DNA of 34,224 nucleotides. Origin: an uncultured Gammaproteobacteria bacterium (GTDB taxonomy: Bacteria > Pseudomonadota > Gammaproteobacteria > JAADHQ01). The notes below the pieces were generated by a model. That model was given only the letters and a program-made list of their open reading frames with translations, made no database searches and had not been told where the DNA came from. The stretch covers positions 15,072 to 49,295 of the forward strand of contig CAMYJO010000035.1 of assembly GCA_947258755.1 (NCBI GenBank). The letters run 5' to 3'. This document shows positions 23,841 through 32,662 of this stretch, piece by piece; position 1 is the first letter of the stretch; each line of letters opens with the position of its first letter. The position numbers and the translations under genes were made by a program.

Positions 23841-24492
23841 AACAAACTCCGGTCTTGCTTTAGATGATTGCATAATGGGCAAAGGCAAGATATAGGTATT
23901 ATTAAGTATTACTCTATTACTCTTTGTAGTATGCATTGATTTAGTTTTGTTGTAATCAGTTAATACTCCAATAGAACAGGGCTGTTGTCTATAGATGCCA
24001 GTGAAATGTTCTCTCGGTTGATCATCCGCATCGCTGGTGACCAGGCCCATGGATATAATCTAGATTTTATATGAATCTGGATATTTTGCCCGAAAACATG
24101 GCTCAGGTATGTATCAGGATACATTGCCGTTATTCTGGCCTGGATTGATGCTCATGAGTTACTGAATTCATCAATGTAATTATGATCTTAGCCATGTATG
24201 CAAAAGCGGCGTGTAAACTGGACTGTGCTGTAAACCAATCTATATATAAGGTCTGTTATTTTTGGAGAGGCTGGGTCATGTAATCGAAAACTTTATCGCT
24301 ATTTGCTGATGGCAGGTCATCAGGAACAATTTGACAAACCGTGTCAGGCCAATTAGTTTAAGCGATAAAATACAGAGTAGGGATCAGGTCAAGCATGGTT
24401 GCTGTCTTACCTGGTGAGCAAAGACACTTTTACAGAAGTCTGCAACGGATGCCTGCTGTCCTGTAAGAATAAAAATACACAAGGGTGCTATC
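23841..24492. promoter_or_regulatory. Divergent intergenic region between CNB pair and TonB receptor
   Basis: These 652 bases contain no supported gene. A tandem 8-base repeat, TATTACTC twice (23907-23922), lies about 70 bases upstream of the CNB gene start. On the plus strand TTGACA at 24331-24336 is a perfect -35 box with TAGTTT at 24354-24359 as a poor -10 at 17 bases, a possible promoter for the receptor gene. No Fur-box-like 19-base palindrome is evident. Confidence 0.35.
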
Positions 24493-27066
24493 GTGGGGAA
24501 TTCACTCGATCTACTGCCGTTTAGTCAAAAGAGTTTTATCAAACCGTTCATATTGGGTGTTTGTTTGACCCTTACTGCAGATTTCATGTTACCTGGCGCT
24601 GTTTACGCGGAAGATACAGCCAAGCTTGGTACTATCGAGGTAACGGGTTATCGCATCAAACGCACCGATGCGGAAGGTCCTTCGCATGTGTTGCAAATAG
24701 AACGTGATGCGATAGAAAAATCGGGGGCCAATACCTTAACAGAATTACTTTCTAGTATTACTGTGGGTACAGTGGCCACTGAAAGCTTTGCATTGACTGA
24801 TGCACCAGGAGCGTCGGGAATCAATTTAAGGAACCTGGGACTTAACCGTACACTGGTACTGATAAATGGCCGACGCAGTGCTCCGAATGCTGCGGCAACT
24901 AATACTATCGAATCATTCGTCGATCTTAACGGTATACCACTTGTAGCCGTTGAACGTATTGAAATTCTGAAGGACGGAGCTTCAGCTATTTATGGTGCAG
25001 ATGCTGTTGCGGGCGTAGTCAATATCATTTTACGTAAAGATTACGAGGGTGCTTCAGTCACTGTCGGTGCTGGGCAAACATCGGATGGTGATGCTGGTGA
25101 AAACACATTGAGCCTACTTGCTGGTAAGGCTTTTGGTAAAACTAATGTCACCGTTGGTTTTAACTATTTTACACGTGATGGGATGTTGATATCTGACATC
25201 GACGGGGTAAATGCACTCGATGATCCGACTGGATTTCCAGGATCCTATTTCGTTCCCAGTTTGAATGACATAAGTGTAGATCCTGCCTGCGGTGATCCAC
25301 AATACCCCAGTTCTTCAATTCAGCCTTTGGGGCCATTTGCAACTGTCTGTCATTTAAATCTTAATCCATTTACGACTTCGATACCTGAAACTGATAGATA
25401 CAGTATTACATTATTGGCCAATCATGAATTGAATGCTGATACAAGTGCCTTCGCAGAAATAAGCTTTAATAATAGTGAAACAAAGACACAGCTTCCTCCT
25501 ACGCCACTAAATCCGGACAATGGAACATTCTCAAATCCTGTTCCTGATTCTGCATTTAATCCTTTTGGTGAGACAGTCTTTCCGATAATACGTTTTGGCG
25601 AAGTTGGAAACCGTGTTTCAGACGCAGATGCAGATAGTTTGAGACTGGTTTTGGGCATCAAGGGCATTTTAGGTGAGCTCGATTGGGAATCATCAATCCT
25701 TTATTCGAAAAGTACTATTGATGAGGATATTCTAAACTATATTTCCAGAAGCGCCTTACAAGCAGCATTATCCAATTCTACTTTTAATCCATTTGCTGGG
25801 GCTAATAACTCGCAGGCCGTGCTGGATTCTCTCAGGGCTGAAATTTACCGTAAATCTGAAACATCATTAGTAGCAGCAGAATTGTTCGCGACGGGTCCTG
25901 CCGGGGAATGGGAAATGGATGGAGGACCTGTCTATGTTGCCGGAGGTGTGCAACTACGGCATGAGGAGTTGGAAGATGCATTCAATGATGTTGTGCAGTC
26001 TGGTGACGTGTTAGGTTTTGGTGGTCTTACATCTGCAAGCAAGGGTGATCGAGATGTGTTGTCTGCGTTTGTTGAATACTCAATGCCTGCTACTGAAGAC
26101 CTTGAACTGCAGGTAGCCGCACGTCTGGAGAATTATGATACCCATGGTAACACCCTGGATCCAAAACTGGGCTTCAGATACCAGGTCAACGACATGTGGA
26201 TGATCCGCGGATCAACAGGTACTGCTTTCAGGGCACCAAGCCTCGCCGAGAATTATATTGCCGATAATGTAACATTTCAGGGCTTGATTGACACTGAACG
26301 TTGCAATGCCGTAGGGCTTTCTTGTACAGCAAATGATACTCAGATCAATGCTGGAGGTAATCCAGAGCTGGATCCGGAAACCGCAAGTTTCTTCAATCTG
26401 GGTGCAGCAGCTCAGATTACAGATGATTTAAGTATGACGATTGATTATTGGAGAATAAATCATCGTGACATAATTGCCCAAAGAGATGCCCAGCGAATTC
26501 TGGATACTGACGGGCTAAATACAGAATTGGTCGTTCGTGGTGCACCTACAGTTGCGGGAGATCCGGGTCCAATTCAGTTTGTCAATACAGACTATACTAA
26601 TTTTGCCGCGCAAGAAACCAATGGTATTGATTTGGACATCAAATACGATACCGGCAGCTGGTATGCTGGGACATTTGCATCATATTTAATCGAGTTTAAA
26701 AGGAAAACAAACGATATCTTTGAAGGATACGATGGTAAGCGTGTTGGTTTTTATTCATACCCACATCTGAAAACGCAGGCGTATGCAGGGATAAATCAGG
26801 GGGACTGGAGTGGTCAGGTTACTGCTAACTATCGCAGTTCAATAGATCATGACTCTTCGGGTAAGTTAGGTAGTCACTCCACTGTAGACCTTCAGGCTAA
26901 CTATACTGGTTTTAAAGATCTGACTCTGACTGTGGGAGGCGTTAATATCTTTGATAAAAATCCCCCAACGTTTCCTACTAATGGTGTAGATCGTTTTGGC
27001 TATGAATGGGGCACCATCGATCCACGGGGTGCGTTCTGGTATATGCGCTTAAAGTATGATTTCTAG
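24493..27066 (+). CDS. TonB-dependent outer-membrane receptor
   Basis: The 857-residue protein starts at GTG 24493 behind AAGGGTG. A signal peptide covers about 1-40 (ending AVYA). A TonB-box-like segment (LGTIEVTGYRI) follows, then the plug domain to about 180 with LVLINGRRSAPN and VERIEILKDGASAIYGADAV. The remainder is a 22-strand barrel ending FWYMRLKYDF with the terminal phenylalanine needed for outer-membrane assembly. Loop cysteines in DPACGDP...TVCHLN and TERCNAVGLSCTAND are likely disulfides. The substrate is not evident; this long-plug class transports siderophores, cobalamin, peptides or glycans. The gene lies 88 bases before a complete TonB system, which probably energises it. Confidence 0.93.
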   Translation: MGNSLDLLPFSQKSFIKPFILGVCLTLTADFMLPGAVYAEDTAKLGTIEVTGYRIKRTDAEGPSHVLQIERDAIEKSGANTLTELLSSITVGTVATESFALTDAPGASGINLRNLGLNRTLVLINGRRSAPNAAATNTIESFVDLNGIPLVAVERIEILKDGASAIYGADAVAGVVNIILRKDYEGASVTVGAGQTSDGDAGENTLSLLAGKAFGKTNVTVGFNYFTRDGMLISDIDGVNALDDPTGFPGSYFVPSLNDISVDPACGDPQYPSSSIQPLGPFATVCHLNLNPFTTSIPETDRYSITLLANHELNADTSAFAEISFNNSETKTQLPPTPLNPDNGTFSNPVPDSAFNPFGETVFPIIRFGEVGNRVSDADADSLRLVLGIKGILGELDWESSILYSKSTIDEDILNYISRSALQAALSNSTFNPFAGANNSQAVLDSLRAEIYRKSETSLVAAELFATGPAGEWEMDGGPVYVAGGVQLRHEELEDAFNDVVQSGDVLGFGGLTSASKGDRDVLSAFVEYSMPATEDLELQVAARLENYDTHGNTLDPKLGFRYQVNDMWMIRGSTGTAFRAPSLAENYIADNVTFQGLIDTERCNAVGLSCTANDTQINAGGNPELDPETASFFNLGAAAQITDDLSMTIDYWRINHRDIIAQRDAQRILDTDGLNTELVVRGAPTVAGDPGPIQFVNTDYTNFAAQETNGIDLDIKYDTGSWYAGTFASYLIEFKRKTNDIFEGYDGKRVGFYSYPHLKTQAYAGINQGDWSGQVTANYRSSIDHDSSGKLGSHSTVDLQANYTGFKDLTLTVGGVNIFDKNPPTFPTNGVDRFGYEWGTIDPRGAFWYMRLKYDF

Positions 27067-27154
27067 TATTACGGATTGTCAATTAGTTACATACAGGAAT
27101 CTGATCAATGGCTGAATATGTAAATATCAATCTATAAAAGTAAAAAAATATATA

Positions 27155-27967
27155 ATGCAGGTTAATGGGCTCATGATAAAAATCAGCACCAATGCAAAGC
27201 TATACATCCCTGTCATACTGTTGTTCGGCATCTATGCCATGGGTTTAACTAAAGCTCAGGCCGCCGACAACACATTAAAGAAATCAATATCCGTCCAGAG
27301 CAATACCAACAAGGCAGCGGCCAAATCCCAGAAGCGTATCAATCGTATAGCCGATGAAAGCGACAGGCTGTTGGATGAATATCGTTATACACTGAGGAAG
27401 ACAGAAAGCCTGAAAGTCTATAACGATCATATTGAAAAAATTGTTAATGCGCAGAATGTAGAAACCAGTTCAATTAGTGAGCAAATACGCAGGATCGACG
27501 ATACCAATCGTGAAATCATTCCGTTGATGCTGAAAATGCTCGATGCCCTTAACAAGTTTGTCGAGCTGGACATACCTTTCCTGCAGCAAGAACGCCAGCA
27601 ACGTCTGGATACCCTGGCCAGCATGATGGAGCGGGCGGATATTACTACATCGGACAAGTTCAGGCGCATCATGGAGGCCTATCAGATTGAAACGGAATAT
27701 GGGCGCACGATCGAGGCCTATAAAGCACAATTGCGCAATGGTTCTGCTGAGCAAACGGTCGAATTTCTCAGGGTCGGACGTCTGGCGCTGTTTTATCAAA
27801 CGCTGGATGCACGGGAATCGGGTATGTGGAACCAGACATCGAGAAATTGGGAAAAGCTGCCTGATAAATACCGTTCGTCGATCAGGCAAGGGGTTCGCAT
27901 CGCCAGAAAACAGAGCGCACCGGACCTGTTAACCCTGCCTATCAATGCACCTGAGGTCATACAATGA
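27155..27967 (+). CDS. DUF3450 family periplasmic protein
   Basis: The 270-residue frame opens at ATG 27155; ATG 27173 (MIKISTNAKLYIPVILLFG) is an alternative that also keeps the signal peptide, ending about AQA. The mature protein is nearly all alpha-helical with coiled coil (RINRIADESDRLLDEYRYTL, IRRIDDTNREIIPLMLKML, QQERQQRLDTL). This is the DUF3450 family, typically the first gene of ExbB/ExbD/TonB-like clusters in marine gammaproteobacteria. It overlaps the next gene by ATGA, so they are translationally coupled. A periplasmic accessory role in TonB energisation is inferred from context; no biochemical function is known to me. Confidence 0.9.
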   Translation: MQVNGLMIKISTNAKLYIPVILLFGIYAMGLTKAQAADNTLKKSISVQSNTNKAAAKSQKRINRIADESDRLLDEYRYTLRKTESLKVYNDHIEKIVNAQNVETSSISEQIRRIDDTNREIIPLMLKMLDALNKFVELDIPFLQQERQQRLDTLASMMERADITTSDKFRRIMEAYQIETEYGRTIEAYKAQLRNGSAEQTVEFLRVGRLALFYQTLDARESGMWNQTSRNWEKLPDKYRSSIRQGVRIARKQSAPDLLTLPINAPEVIQ

Positions 27968-29319
27968 AAATTCTGACTTCGTTCATACTGTGGCTGGCGC
28001 TGATCAATTTCCCGTTGCTGGCCCATGCAGCTGCTGCCGATATCAACACGCTGGATCAGTTACTGCAACATGTACGCAAGACCAAAACACTGGATACGGC
28101 CGAAAACAGAAAACGCGAAGTACAATTTATCGCGCAGAAGGACCAGCGCAAGCGTCTGCTGGCAGAGGCGCTCAGGGAGTTAAAAACGCAGGAAAAGAAG
28201 GAAAAGACACTAAAAGCGCAATTCGATGCCAATGAAAAGCTGCTGACTCAGGAAGAGGAAAAATTGCACATGAGTCTGGGCTCATTGGGTGAATTGTTCG
28301 GTGTCGTGCGCCAGGTCGCTGCAGATACCCATGCCATTCTTGAACAATCGCTGGTAACAGCACAAAATCCGGGGCGGCAAGCATCACTGAAACCATTGAT
28401 GGCCAGCAAATCGACACCCGATATCAATGAGCTCGAGGAGCTGTGGCTGGCGCTGCAGGATGAGATGACCAATTCAGGCAAGGTGGTCAGCTTCCCGGCC
28501 GAGGTAATCGGGGTTGATGGCCAGGCCTCGAGGCAGCAGGTTACCCGTGTTGGTGTGTTTAATGTTGTGTCCAATGGCAAGTATCTGCGTCATATAACCG
28601 AGACCGGTCAGCTGGTGGAACTGGCACGCCAGCCGGCCAGTCGCTACCTGGATTTGGCTGCCGGTCTGGAATCAGCAAGCCAGGGTGTACATGCAGTGGG
28701 TATCGATCCATCCAGGGGTTCGATCATGTCGCTGCTGGTACAGACGCCTGACCTGGGCGAGCGTGTCCAGCAGGGTAAGCTGATTGGCTATATTATTATC
28801 GCTATCGCTGCTATCGGCTTATTGATCGCGCTAGAACGGATGATCAGGTTACAAATCATCAAACGACGTATCAATGCACAGATGAAAACAACCGAACCAT
28901 CGGCCAGCAATCCACTCGGTCAAATCATGTCAGTCTATCAGAGCAACAGCTCACTGGATGCCAACAGTCTGTCGCGAAAGCTCGATGAGGTGGTTCTGAA
29001 AAACATACCGCCACTGCAACGTGGTATCTCGACGATCAAGATACTGGCAATGATCGCGCCGTTGCTCGGTTTGCTCGGCACAGTAACCGGCATGATCGAA
29101 ACCTTCCAGTCGATTACGTTGTTTGGCACCGGTGACCCGAAACTGATGGCCGGTGGTATTTCGCAGGCATTGGTCACCACGGCACTCGGGCTGGTGGCGG
29201 CCATTCCGCTGATTCTGTCGCACACCTTTGTCAATAGCCGGAGCAGGCATATCATCGATATTCTCGATGAGCAGAGCGCCGGTTTTCTTGCCTTGCAGAC
29301 GGAACAGGGCAAGACCTGA
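27964..29319 (+). CDS. Extended ExbB/TolQ-family proton channel protein (TtpC-like)
   Basis: The 451-residue protein is longer than a normal ExbB (about 230) because of an N-terminal extension: signal peptide 1-23 (ending AHA), then a long coiled coil with KEVQFIAQKDQRKRLLAEAL-type residues to about 115 and a periplasmic domain to about 260. A helix at about 275-292 (GYIIIAIAAIGLLIALE) precedes the MotA/TolQ/ExbB domain, with LAMIAPLLGLLGTVTGMIETF and GGISQALVTTALGLVAAIPL. The arrangement matches TtpC of the Vibrio TonB2 system. The start ATG overlaps the DUF3450 stop and its own stop overlaps the next start (TGATG). Confidence 0.9.
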   Translation: MKILTSFILWLALINFPLLAHAAAADINTLDQLLQHVRKTKTLDTAENRKREVQFIAQKDQRKRLLAEALRELKTQEKKEKTLKAQFDANEKLLTQEEEKLHMSLGSLGELFGVVRQVAADTHAILEQSLVTAQNPGRQASLKPLMASKSTPDINELEELWLALQDEMTNSGKVVSFPAEVIGVDGQASRQQVTRVGVFNVVSNGKYLRHITETGQLVELARQPASRYLDLAAGLESASQGVHAVGIDPSRGSIMSLLVQTPDLGERVQQGKLIGYIIIAIAAIGLLIALERMIRLQIIKRRINAQMKTTEPSASNPLGQIMSVYQSNSSLDANSLSRKLDEVVLKNIPPLQRGISTIKILAMIAPLLGLLGTVTGMIETFQSITLFGTGDPKLMAGGISQALVTTALGLVAAIPLILSHTFVNSRSRHIIDILDEQSAGFLALQTEQGKT

Positions 29320-29840
29320 TGATGTACCTGCTTGAAACACGCGAAGTTTTGGCGGATTTCTTCGAGGCCGGCGGGCCGGTGCTATGGTTTATCCTCGTCG
29401 TCGCGATCTTGTTATGGACATTGATCATCGAGCGCTACTGGTTTGTGTATTTTGTGCATCCGGCGCGGGCCACGCTGCTGAAGCAGCAATGGCATGACAG
29501 AACGGACAGGCAATCATGGTATGCCGAGCGGATCCGTGAGTGTTATATCTCAACTGCCCGGGGCAACCTGCACAGGTCATTACCCATCATCAATACACTG
29601 ATTGGACTGTGTCCGCTACTGGGTCTGTTCGGTACTGTTACCGGCATGATTCACGTGTTCGATGTCATGGCAGTGGCCGGTACTGCCAATGCAAGGGCGA
29701 TGGCATCCGGGGTATCCTATGCCACGATCCCGACCATGGCAGGCATGGTGGTCGCGCTATCGGCGCTGTATTTTCGCATGCATTTGCACAACAAGGTCAA
29801 GCATGAAACGCGCAAGTTAACCGATATACTGGATGTATAA
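29319..29840 (+). CDS. exbB: ExbB-like proton channel protein
   Basis: The 173-residue protein is a short ExbB/TolQ homologue with helices at about 18-38 (PVLWFILVVAILLWTLI), 90-112 (LIGLCPLLGLFGTVTGMIHV) and 130-150 (GVSYATIPTMAGMVVALSAL). It would form the pentameric inner-membrane channel with ExbD that converts proton-motive force into TonB motion. The start is ATG 29319 or the adjacent ATG 29322, overlapping the previous stop. Both a TtpC-like and a compact ExbB occur, as in TonB2-type clusters. Confidence 0.92.
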   Translation: MMYLLETREVLADFFEAGGPVLWFILVVAILLWTLIIERYWFVYFVHPARATLLKQQWHDRTDRQSWYAERIRECYISTARGNLHRSLPIINTLIGLCPLLGLFGTVTGMIHVFDVMAVAGTANARAMASGVSYATIPTMAGMVVALSALYFRMHLHNKVKHETRKLTDILDV

Positions 29841-29855
29841 ACAGGGTCATTATCC

Positions 29856-30263
29856 ATGAGTCGTCGAAGATCTGAACAGGAAGAAGACAGCGAAATCAAC
29901 ATGACACCGATGCTCGACATCGTATTCATCATGCTGATTTTCTTCATTGTCACAACCTCCTTCGTCAAGGAGTCCGGCATCGATGTCAATCGCCCCAGTG
30001 CCAATACCGCCGAGCGCAAGGAACGTGGCAATATCCTGATCGCCATCAACCAGAACAACGAAGTGTGGATGGACCGGCGTAATATCGATATCCGCGCCGT
30101 GCGCGCCAATGTCGAGCGTTTTCGCGCCGAGAATCCCGAAGGTTCGGTAGTGATACAGGCCGACACGGATGCGCGGACAGGTATTCTGATCCAGGTCATG
30201 GACCAGACCCGGCTGGCTGGTGTGACTAATATCTCCATCGCCGCGGATCCAGACGCGCGTTAG
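29856..30263 (+). CDS. exbD: ExbD/TolR-family biopolymer transport protein
   Basis: The 135-residue protein has a charged N-terminus (SRRRSEQEEDSEINMTPM), one transmembrane helix (LDIVFIMLIFFIVTTSF) with the proton-carrying aspartate D21, and a periplasmic ExbD domain (IDVNRPSANTAE, IAINQNNEVWMD, VVIQADTDARTG). It is the partner of ExbB in the proton channel. It lies 15 bases after exbB and nine before tonB. Confidence 0.94.
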   Translation: MSRRRSEQEEDSEINMTPMLDIVFIMLIFFIVTTSFVKESGIDVNRPSANTAERKERGNILIAINQNNEVWMDRRNIDIRAVRANVERFRAENPEGSVVIQADTDARTGILIQVMDQTRLAGVTNISIAADPDAR

Positions 30264-30272
30264 ATCAGGTCA

Positions 30273-30920
30273 ATGCGTTATTCCTTGTCATTATTGTCCG
30301 CCTTGCTGGTTTCAGGATTGCTTTTCCTGTTAATGCATTTCATGGTCTCGGGCGGGCAGGGACGGATAGCCGATACCCGCACTTATTCGGTCGTCGATTT
30401 TGTCAGAGTTAAGGCGGACGAGCGCGTTGACAGTCGCCGCAGAAGCCTGCCAAAGAAAACTACTGTACCCGAGCCTGTGCCAAACAAGCCGCAACGTACA
30501 GCGCGGGTCACATCCAATACACCGGTCAACATGGCGCAGTTGACCATCGAGGCTCCACCAATAGATGGTATCAAGGTGCAAAGCGGCCTGTTCCTCGGCT
30601 CGTTCATCAAACAGGGCCAGGATAGCCAGGATTTGGCCGGTCTACCTGATGGTGATGTTCAGCCACTGTTGAGGATCGCTCCGCAATATCCACGCCGCGC
30701 GGCGATCAAAGGGGTGGAAGGCTGGGTAAAGATTGCTTTTACGATTCAGGGTGACGGTACCGTCAGCGATCCGCAGGTCATCAATGCCAAGCCATCGAGG
30801 ATATTCAATCGCGCAGCATTGACTGCGATCAAGAAATGGAAATTCAGGCCGCGTATGGTCGATGGTAAAGCGGTGCCAAGGAAAGCGGAACAGGTCATCG
30901 AGTTTTCACTGGCGAAATAA
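30273..30920 (+). CDS. tonB: TonB-family energy transducer
   Basis: The 215-residue protein has an N-terminal anchor helix (LLSALLVSGLLFLLMHFMV), a periplasmic linker that is short and poor in proline repeats (TVPEPVPNKPQ), and a C-terminal TonB domain (IAPQYPRRAAIKGVEGWVKI, VSDPQVINAKPSRIFNRAAL, AIKKWKFRPRM). The short linker is typical of TonB2-type proteins, which need extra partners such as TtpC to span the periplasm. It transmits energy to outer-membrane receptors, most likely including the receptor at 24493. Confidence 0.93.
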   Translation: MRYSLSLLSALLVSGLLFLLMHFMVSGGQGRIADTRTYSVVDFVRVKADERVDSRRRSLPKKTTVPEPVPNKPQRTARVTSNTPVNMAQLTIEAPPIDGIKVQSGLFLGSFIKQGQDSQDLAGLPDGDVQPLLRIAPQYPRRAAIKGVEGWVKIAFTIQGDGTVSDPQVINAKPSRIFNRAALTAIKKWKFRPRMVDGKAVPRKAEQVIEFSLAK

Positions 30921-30925
30921 CAGAT

Positions 30926-32152
30926 ATGAACAAGACTATTGAAAACAAATTGATCAAATGGCTGTCGATAGGGCTGCTGTGCAGCTGTTTTGCTCATAGC
31001 GCTGTCGCCGTTGGGCTGTTGACGGAAAGAACCTACAAGAAACTGTCCAGGATTCACGAGCTGATTGGCGATAACAAATACAGGGATGCATTGACCAGGC
31101 TGGATGCGCTGTCAAAGCGAATAAGAAACAACAAGTATGAAATAGCGCTGGTCAACCAGACCTATGGTTACATACACGCCACCAGAGAAAATTATCCAAA
31201 AGCCATTGCCTACTATAAAAAGAGCCTGGACAGCGGCACACTGGACAAGCGCCTGATCAGTGATATCCGCTTCGCCCTGGGACAGCTCTACATCCTCAGT
31301 GGAGAATATCGCCAGGGCATTACGATCCTCGCTCCGATGCTGGATTCCGCTGAGCGCTCAACGGCACAGGTACAGGCGCTGGCCGCCAGTGCCTATGTCG
31401 AATTAAAACAATATAACAAGGCGGCCGGGCTACTCGAGTCAGCTATAGGCAAGTCGGCACGGCCACGCGACAGCTGGCTGCAATTGTTACTGTCCGTGTA
31501 TTACCAGCTGAAACAGTACACAAAAGCGGCCCAGCTGCTGGAAACCCTGGTGGCCCGCTATCCACAAAAGAAACTGTACTGGGATCAGCTGACCAGCGTG
31601 TATTACCGGGCCAAAAAACCGCTTCAGTCACTGGCGACACTCGAGCTGGCCTACACTCGTGGCCTGCTCAAAAACGCTAAGGATCTGAATAACCTGATCA
31701 GTCTGTACCTGCTCAATAATATCCCGCTCAAGGCTGCGCAGGTACTCGAACAGGGGATGGAGCAGGATGTGATCAAGGCCAATGAAAAAAATCTGCTCAA
31801 ACTGGCGGACATCTGGTTAATGGCCAGGGAAGTGGACAAGGCATTGCGGGCCTACCGCAAGGTCTCTGCACTGAGGCCCAATAACGATATTGATTTCAAG
31901 CGCGCCCAGCTGCTGATGGCCGAGCAACGCTGGGGCGATGTCATTCAACTGACCGGGCAAATCATCAAGCGCAAGCCGGGCACGCAACAGCTGGCACGGG
32001 CCTACTGGTTGCAGGGCATGGCGCATTTCGAAGACAGGGATTATCAGCAGGCGCTGGCGGCATTCAGGAAGATCGATTCGACGAGCAAATATGCTGTAGA
32101 ATCAAGACGGTGGATCGAGCAGATCAACACGGTTGTGTCATTGCTGGACTGA
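30926..32152 (+). CDS. Exported tetratricopeptide-repeat protein of the TonB cluster
   Basis: The 408-residue product has a signal peptide (about 1-29, CSCFAHSAVA) and a mature region made of about nine TPR units (for example YGYIHATRENYPKAIAYYKK, ALGQLYILSGEYRQGITIL, QLLLSVYYQLKQYTKAAQLL). It follows tonB by five bases and closes the cluster. In the gammaproteobacterial clusters I know, a TPR gene commonly ends this operon; it may be a periplasmic scaffold that links TonB or TtpC to receptors. No clear terminator follows its stop. Confidence 0.9.
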   Translation: MNKTIENKLIKWLSIGLLCSCFAHSAVAVGLLTERTYKKLSRIHELIGDNKYRDALTRLDALSKRIRNNKYEIALVNQTYGYIHATRENYPKAIAYYKKSLDSGTLDKRLISDIRFALGQLYILSGEYRQGITILAPMLDSAERSTAQVQALAASAYVELKQYNKAAGLLESAIGKSARPRDSWLQLLLSVYYQLKQYTKAAQLLETLVARYPQKKLYWDQLTSVYYRAKKPLQSLATLELAYTRGLLKNAKDLNNLISLYLLNNIPLKAAQVLEQGMEQDVIKANEKNLLKLADIWLMAREVDKALRAYRKVSALRPNNDIDFKRAQLLMAEQRWGDVIQLTGQIIKRKPGTQQLARAYWLQGMAHFEDRDYQQALAAFRKIDSTSKYAVESRRWIEQINTVVSLLD

Positions 32153-32662
32153 CAATTGTGTCCATAACGTGATCTACAGCATGACTCTCCAGGCCATACA
32201 CATCAGCAGCAATAGCTGTGTCAAGATAATTATTCACATAAAAACAGTGACTTATTTCACTAAATTTCGAGGTGATTATATCTTGACACCATCATTTGCA
32301 TGTTCAATACTACAGCTATTACTAAGAACTGATTAACAACAGGGTTGTTGTTGCAGGTAGAAATAAGAAGAAATCAATAAAGTAAAGTTTAACGAATAAA
32401 CTTTCAGAGTTGCACCGAGTATCCGCTGTTTCATGCAACCGCTTGACCCAGGTGACATTCAATGGACTGCATAGCTGTGCATGCAGGTTCAGTACACAGT
32501 CAGTACGCAAATGGATGTTGCACACAATGAAGATTTTGTAACTGGATTAGTGCCTGGATTCGTTTGATTCCGTTTCGGAATCAACATGTCTGTACAGGTA
32601 TTAGTGAATTGTAAAAATTCAAATTAGCTTATGGGGAGCTAATTACTGTTGGGGGTACAATC
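32153..32662. other. Intergenic region upstream of the PKD-repeat protein
   Basis: No gene is supported in these 510 bases. A 9-bp palindromic hairpin, TTGATTCCG-TTT-CGGAATCAA, at 32564-32584 lies about 80 bases before the next start codon and may be a regulator site or leader structure. AT-rich tracts to its left would suit a promoter. No terminator for the TonB operon is obvious. Confidence 0.4.

Noticed and set aside
23841-24050. N-terminal extension of the first CNB protein to 24050
   Set aside because: The extra 70 residues are low in order and lack a ribosome-binding site, whereas ATG 23840 has GGAG at proper spacing.
32322-32525. Minus-strand frame before the PKD protein
   Set aside because: It has no ribosome-binding site, no domain and lies in AT-rich intergenic DNA.
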